Shown here in pieces: positions 60,695 through 64,000 of a stretch of 64,000 nt of DNA. The DNA is taken from NCBI RefSeq assembly GCF_016765615.1, contig NZ_JAESWA010000023.1:186001-250000 (forward strand), read 5' to 3'. Origin of the DNA: Clostridium paridis (GTDB lineage: Bacteria; Bacillota; Clostridia; Clostridiales; Clostridiaceae). Under the pieces are notes generated by a model. It saw nothing but the letters and a program-made list of their open reading frames with translations. It searched no databases and was not told the origin of the DNA. Position 1 is the stretch's first letter, and the number at the start of each line of letters is the position of its first letter. Made by a program: the position numbers and the translations under genes.

Positions 60695-62362
60695 GTGCAA
60701 AATGAAAATATCATTTTAAAGAATCCGTTAGTAACAGTTTTTATATGTTTGATTTTAGGTTCTATTGTATATAATTCAAGCTTTAATTTATCATATATAA
60801 TATTATCAATAATTACATTTATTATTATATTTTGGTTCGGGGGCAAGAAAAGTACCATTATATTTTTTTTATTCTTTTTATTAATCATAAGCAGTAATCA
60901 TTTTTATTATTCAATCCCAAAAGTTAATGATGGAAGATATATAGTGAGAATAACAAATCAGAGTTATGGAAAATTTACTGGAATTTATAAAGGAAGAAAA
61001 GTTATAATTCAGGGCAGTAAATTAAGTTTTAACATTGGGAGTAAATATCTAATAAGTGGAGATTTTACCCCAAGCAAGGAAATGGATAAAGGCATTGTAG
61101 GTATTATTTATGGGGGAGATTATAAACAAGAAAAGCGGGATTTAATTTCTTTTATATATGATTATAAAGAGGGGATTTATAAGAAAATAGAAAGTAAACT
61201 AGGAAAAGAATCAGCAGCTATGATATCAGCAGTTTCTTTCGGGTATGTAGATGGATTAACACTAGAACAAAAGAATGATATGAAGTATTGGGGATTGATA
61301 CATATAATATCTGTATCTGGATTTCATATGGCTCTTATATATAAGCTGTTAGAAAAGCTTTTTGGCTATAAGGTTGCTTTAATAACCTGTGCATTTTATA
61401 CATTATTCACTGGAGCATCTTCAGCCACATTAAGATCATTTCTTATGATTCTAATATTAAAGATTGGAGAAAAAATATATAAGGAGTACAATCCTATTTC
61501 ATCCTTATCATTATCAGGAATATTAATATGTTTAATAACTCCATATAGCCCCTTGGATTTAGGATTTCAATTATCTTACTTAGCAACACTCGGAATAATA
61601 CTCTTTAATACTCCCTTAAATAAAAAGTTTTATAAGTACCCTAAATATTTAAGAGAAGCAATGGCCATAAGTATTTCCCCTCAAGTTTTGACTTATCCTA
61701 TAGTTGGGATTTCAATAGGATATTTCTCGGTTAATTCACTATTAACCAATCTAGTTTTAATGCCCTTTTTTAGTGTTGTAGTTATTTTGGGTAACTTGCT
61801 GCTTTTAACATATTGGTGGAACTTTTGCTTTGATATTTTGGTTGGGGTTACTGGAATTATAAATGGTCTGATAAATTTAATGCTAAATTTTATGGAGATA
61901 ATATCATTACCTTTGATGAATATTGAAAGAGAATTGGTATACTACTATATTATTTGTCTTGGTTGTTATTACTTTATCAAAAAAGGATTTAATGAATTTA
62001 AATATATACCTATAGTTCTATTAATTCCATTAAGTATTTATATCTATTCTCCAATTACAAAAATAAATATAAGTAACGGAAAGGATATTAGAGTTAGTTA
62101 TAAGGGAGATATATGGAAATATAGAGTAACCAATAGCAAAGTGAGTAATATTAGTAATACTCAGTATAAGAACAAAAGTATTATACCGTTAAATTCGGTA
62201 GGTGATAGCTTTTATATAAATAATAATATATTCAATATAAGAACTAATAATAAGAAGGTGTATCGCTTTTCTTTAATTAAAAATAAAGAAAAATATGATA
62301 TAATAACTCTTAGAGAAGATGAAACTATTTTTATTTTGGGAGACAAAGTAATTAGGTTTTAA
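60695..62362 (+). CDS. comEC: ComEC/Rec2-like DNA uptake channel, short form
   Basis: 555 aa. N-terminal DUF4131-like part (residues 1-150), then the Competence domain with MISAVSFGYVDGLTLEQK, WGLIHIISVSGFHMALIY, LFTGASSATLRSFLMI and LDLGFQLSYLATLGIILF. The usual C-terminal metallo-beta-lactamase domain (about 250 residues) is missing; the tail is about 90 polar residues instead. GTG 60695 is 11 bases from GGGAGG; GTG 60683 lies within that site. Takes up single-stranded DNA in transformable bacteria. Confidence 0.88.
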   Translation: MQNENIILKNPLVTVFICLILGSIVYNSSFNLSYIILSIITFIIIFWFGGKKSTIIFFLFFLLIISSNHFYYSIPKVNDGRYIVRITNQSYGKFTGIYKGRKVIIQGSKLSFNIGSKYLISGDFTPSKEMDKGIVGIIYGGDYKQEKRDLISFIYDYKEGIYKKIESKLGKESAAMISAVSFGYVDGLTLEQKNDMKYWGLIHIISVSGFHMALIYKLLEKLFGYKVALITCAFYTLFTGASSATLRSFLMILILKIGEKIYKEYNPISSLSLSGILICLITPYSPLDLGFQLSYLATLGIILFNTPLNKKFYKYPKYLREAMAISISPQVLTYPIVGISIGYFSVNSLLTNLVLMPFFSVVVILGNLLLLTYWWNFCFDILVGVTGIINGLINLMLNFMEIISLPLMNIERELVYYYIICLGCYYFIKKGFNEFKYIPIVLLIPLSIYIYSPITKINISNGKDIRVSYKGDIWKYRVTNSKVSNISNTQYKNKSIIPLNSVGDSFYINNNIFNIRTNNKKVYRFSLIKNKEKYDIITLREDETIFILGDKVIRF

Positions 62363-62380
62363 GTTAGCGAGGAATTAAAA

Positions 62381-63421
62381 GTGATAAAACTAAATGAGCT
62401 TGAGAGAGAAATTAAAAGTAACAATATTAAAAATTCATATATTTTAGCTGGTACAGATGAAGCGTTAATGAAGGAGACCATTGAAAATATCTCACAGAAG
62501 GTTCTCTCAGATGATCTTAAGGACTTTAATTATATTAAGCTTGATGGAGTTAATATAACGTCAGAAACAATAATAAATGCTTGTGAAACTCTTCCTTTTA
62601 TGAGTGATAAGAAAGTGGTTATTATATATAGAGCAAATTTTTTAAAGGGTTCAAAGGATTTTCCAGAAAGTGAACTTAAAAAAGTAATAGAGTATTTTAA
62701 AAATACGCCTTCATATTTAGTTCTCTTAACATATGTGCTTTTAGATGACAAAAGAGATAAGCCTAACAATAAGAAATATAAGACACTAATAGCATTAGAT
62801 AAGAGTACTACATTAGTGCATATAGATAAGCAAAAAGAAGATAGACTATCTAAAGAAGCTTTAGATATATTTGCTTCACATAATAAAGAGATCGGAAAAG
62901 TAGAACTAAAATATTTTATAACTAAAGTTGAGAAGAACTTAGATATAATTAAAAGTGAGATAGAGAAGTTAGTAAACTATACATTGGATCGAGCAATAAC
63001 TAAAAATGATATAGATCAATTATTACCTTCAGAAGGCGATGATGATGTGTTTGACTTAATAGACTTTATATCAGAAAAAAAACCTGAAAAAGCTATTATG
63101 CTCATGAATGAACTAATATTTAAAGGTGAAAATTTAAATAGATTATTATCATTAATAGAAGGTCAATTTAGAAAACTTTATGAAATAAGACTAAAGACTC
63201 AGAAAGGGTTATCTTCACAGGTACTAGCAACAGAAATGAGAATGCATCCTTTTGTAATGGAGAAATTAGTAAAACAAAGTAATAGATTTACTGTTGGTCA
63301 ATTAGAAGAGTGTATGAAGCTTTGTATTATGACAGAAAAACGAATAAAGAGTGTTTCAACAAATATACTAACAGAAATGGAATTCTTATTGATTTCTACT
63401 GTAAGAACCACTAAAAAATAA
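62381..63421 (+). CDS. holA: DNA polymerase III subunit delta
   Basis: 346 aa clamp-loader subunit. ILAGTDEALMKETIENI, ACETLPFMSDKKVVII, YLVLLTY, and VFDLIDFISEKKPEKAIMLM, LLSLIEGQFRKLYEI typical of HolA. GTG start after GCGAGGA. comEC-holA-rpsT order is conserved in Firmicutes. Confidence 0.94.
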   Translation: MIKLNELEREIKSNNIKNSYILAGTDEALMKETIENISQKVLSDDLKDFNYIKLDGVNITSETIINACETLPFMSDKKVVIIYRANFLKGSKDFPESELKKVIEYFKNTPSYLVLLTYVLLDDKRDKPNNKKYKTLIALDKSTTLVHIDKQKEDRLSKEALDIFASHNKEIGKVELKYFITKVEKNLDIIKSEIEKLVNYTLDRAITKNDIDQLLPSEGDDDVFDLIDFISEKKPEKAIMLMNELIFKGENLNRLLSLIEGQFRKLYEIRLKTQKGLSSQVLATEMRMHPFVMEKLVKQSNRFTVGQLEECMKLCIMTEKRIKSVSTNILTEMEFLLISTVRTTKK

Positions 63422-63423
63422 TT

Positions 63424-63447
63424 AACCGGTCCTTAATGGACCGGTTT
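63424..63447. terminator. Shared terminator between holA and rpsT
   Basis: AACCGGTCC (63424-63432) and GGACCGGTT (63438-63446), perfect nine-base arms, five-base loop. Unusually G/C-rich for the region. T-runs are weak on both strands. Confidence 0.8.
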
Positions 63448-63453
63448 ATAAAA

Positions 63454-63717
63454 TTAAGCTAAAGTCTTTAACTTTGCAGCTAATCTTGATTTTTTTCTTG
63501 CAGCCATGTTCTTATGAACAATTCCTTTTGAAGTAGCCATATCTAAAGATCTAACAGCTCCAGCAAAAGCAACCTTAGCGTCTTCAGCATTCTTTGCATC
63601 TACAGCAACTTCAAACTTCTTTATAGCAGTTTTAAGTGCTGATTTTAACATCTTATTTCTAAGAGTTTTAGTTTCTATAACCTTAATTCTCTTTTTAGCT
63701 GATTTAATATTTGCCAT
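63454..63717 (-). CDS. rpsT: Small ribosomal subunit protein bS20
   Basis: 87 aa. [20 protein letters not shown], basic helical start, and [19 protein letters not shown] end are the S20 signatures. Ribosome site AAGGGGGTGAAAAGG. Transcribed opposite to its neighbours holA and gpr, as usual in Firmicutes. Confidence 0.98.
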   Translation of the reverse strand: MANIKSAKKRIKVIETKTLRNKMLKSALKTAIKKFEVAVDAKNAEDAKVAFAGAVRSLDMATSKGIVHKNMAARKKSRLAAKLKTLA

Positions 63718-63797
63718 TCCTTTTCACCCCCTTCAATTTTTTAGGGCCTCCGCAGTTTTGGGGAAATCTGCTTTCGAGTTCACATTCAACAAACCAT

Positions 63798-63826
63798 ATT
63801 ATAACATTGAATATTTTTTAATTCAA
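63798..63826 (-). promoter_or_regulatory. SigA promoter of rpsT
   Basis: Minus strand TTGAAT (plus 63821-63826), 17-base spacer, TATAAT (plus 63798-63803), followed by an 75-base leader with a G/C-rich segment (GCGGAGGCCC). Confidence 0.8.
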
Positions 63827-63906
63827 GTGAAATTTTTTTATTAAATAAAATAATATGTCAACTCTGTGGGAAAACTAGAGACATATCAGAAAAGGAGGCA
63901 TATTTT

Positions 63907-64000
63907 ATGTATAACGTAAGAACTGATTTAGCAATAGAGGCTAGAGAATTATATAAAAAGCAGCATAAAGGCGAAATTGATGGAGTAATAGTAAAAGAAG
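63907..64000 (+). CDS. gpr: Germination protease Gpr (N-terminal fragment)
   Basis: 31 residues are visible before the right edge: MYNVRTDLAIEARELYKKQ, then HKGEIDGVIVKE. This matches the GPR propeptide start MYNVRTDLAVEA-type of clostridial endopeptidase that degrades small acid-soluble proteins in germinating spores. AAAAGGAGG site. A SigF/SigG promoter should lie just upstream; CATATCA at 63881-63887 is only a weak -10 match. Confidence 0.9.
   Translation, partial: MYNVRTDLAIEARELYKKQHKGEIDGVIVKE

Overview
The window is a low-G+C, gene-dense chromosomal segment of a motile, endospore-forming anaerobe, almost certainly Clostridium sensu stricto. The grounds are strong A/T codon bias, purine-rich AGGAGG-type ribosome sites, a fused FliR-FlhB export protein, the clostridial order spoIIAA-AB-sigF / spoVAC-AD-AE, and short clostridial NadB and NadA. 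No tRNA, rRNA, CRISPR array or prophage was seen.

Region 1 (1-7000): a co-directional operon (ptmE, legF, legI, legG, legH, legB, legC) that by family assignment supplies every step from a GDP-activated glucosamine precursor to CMP-legionaminic acid. This nonulosonic acid is typically used to glycosylate flagellin. It is followed by a short divergent flagellin gene with a good SigD promoter and a strong terminator.

Region 2 (8.0-33.8 kb): a roughly 700-base A/T-rich leader, then one long flagellar operon: flgB flgC fliE fliF fliG fliH fliI fliJ fliK flgD, a TIGR02530-type gene, flgE flbD motA motB fliL fliO fliP fliQ fliR-flhB flhA flhF flhG, a PilZ gene, sigD, a swrB-like gene, a small membrane protein, and two FlgG-family rod genes. 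It builds rod, hook, C-ring/export apparatus and stator, and encodes the sigma factor for the late genes, which closes the loop on the flagellin promoter. Oddities: MotB has His where the ion-carrying Asp belongs, FlgE carries five tandem repeats, and flgE is preceded by a foldable leader that pairs with its ribosome site.

Region 3 (33.8-48.7 kb): accessory and metabolic genes on both strands: CBS-containing pyrophosphatase, a P-type Ca2+ ATPase, a REP-associated (RAYT) Y1 transposase, a gene remnant, a MocR regulator divergent from a GH4 glucosidase, an orphan HypC/HypD-like pair lacking key cysteines, a Nudix hydrolase and the nadA-nadB-nadC operon. Copies of a GGGACAGAG word are concentrated here, some intergenic and some inside genes. 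In the Nudix gene two copies 54 bases apart look like an in-frame insertion. With the RAYT gene in the middle, this is the best candidate for an active or recently active repeat/transposase system.

Region 4 (48.8-64 kb): a DUF4003-like gene, dinB, deoC, a degenerate Lon-like protease, the spoIIA operon (forespore sigma factor and its anti/anti-anti factors), the spoVA operon (dipicolinate channel), a catalytically degenerate P-type ATPase homologue, a short ComEC, holA, rpsT (minus strand) and the start of gpr. Two consecutive genes (lon-like and spoIIAA) have a hairpin between Shine-Dalgarno and start codon, and the terminator before comEC contains the comEC ribosome site.
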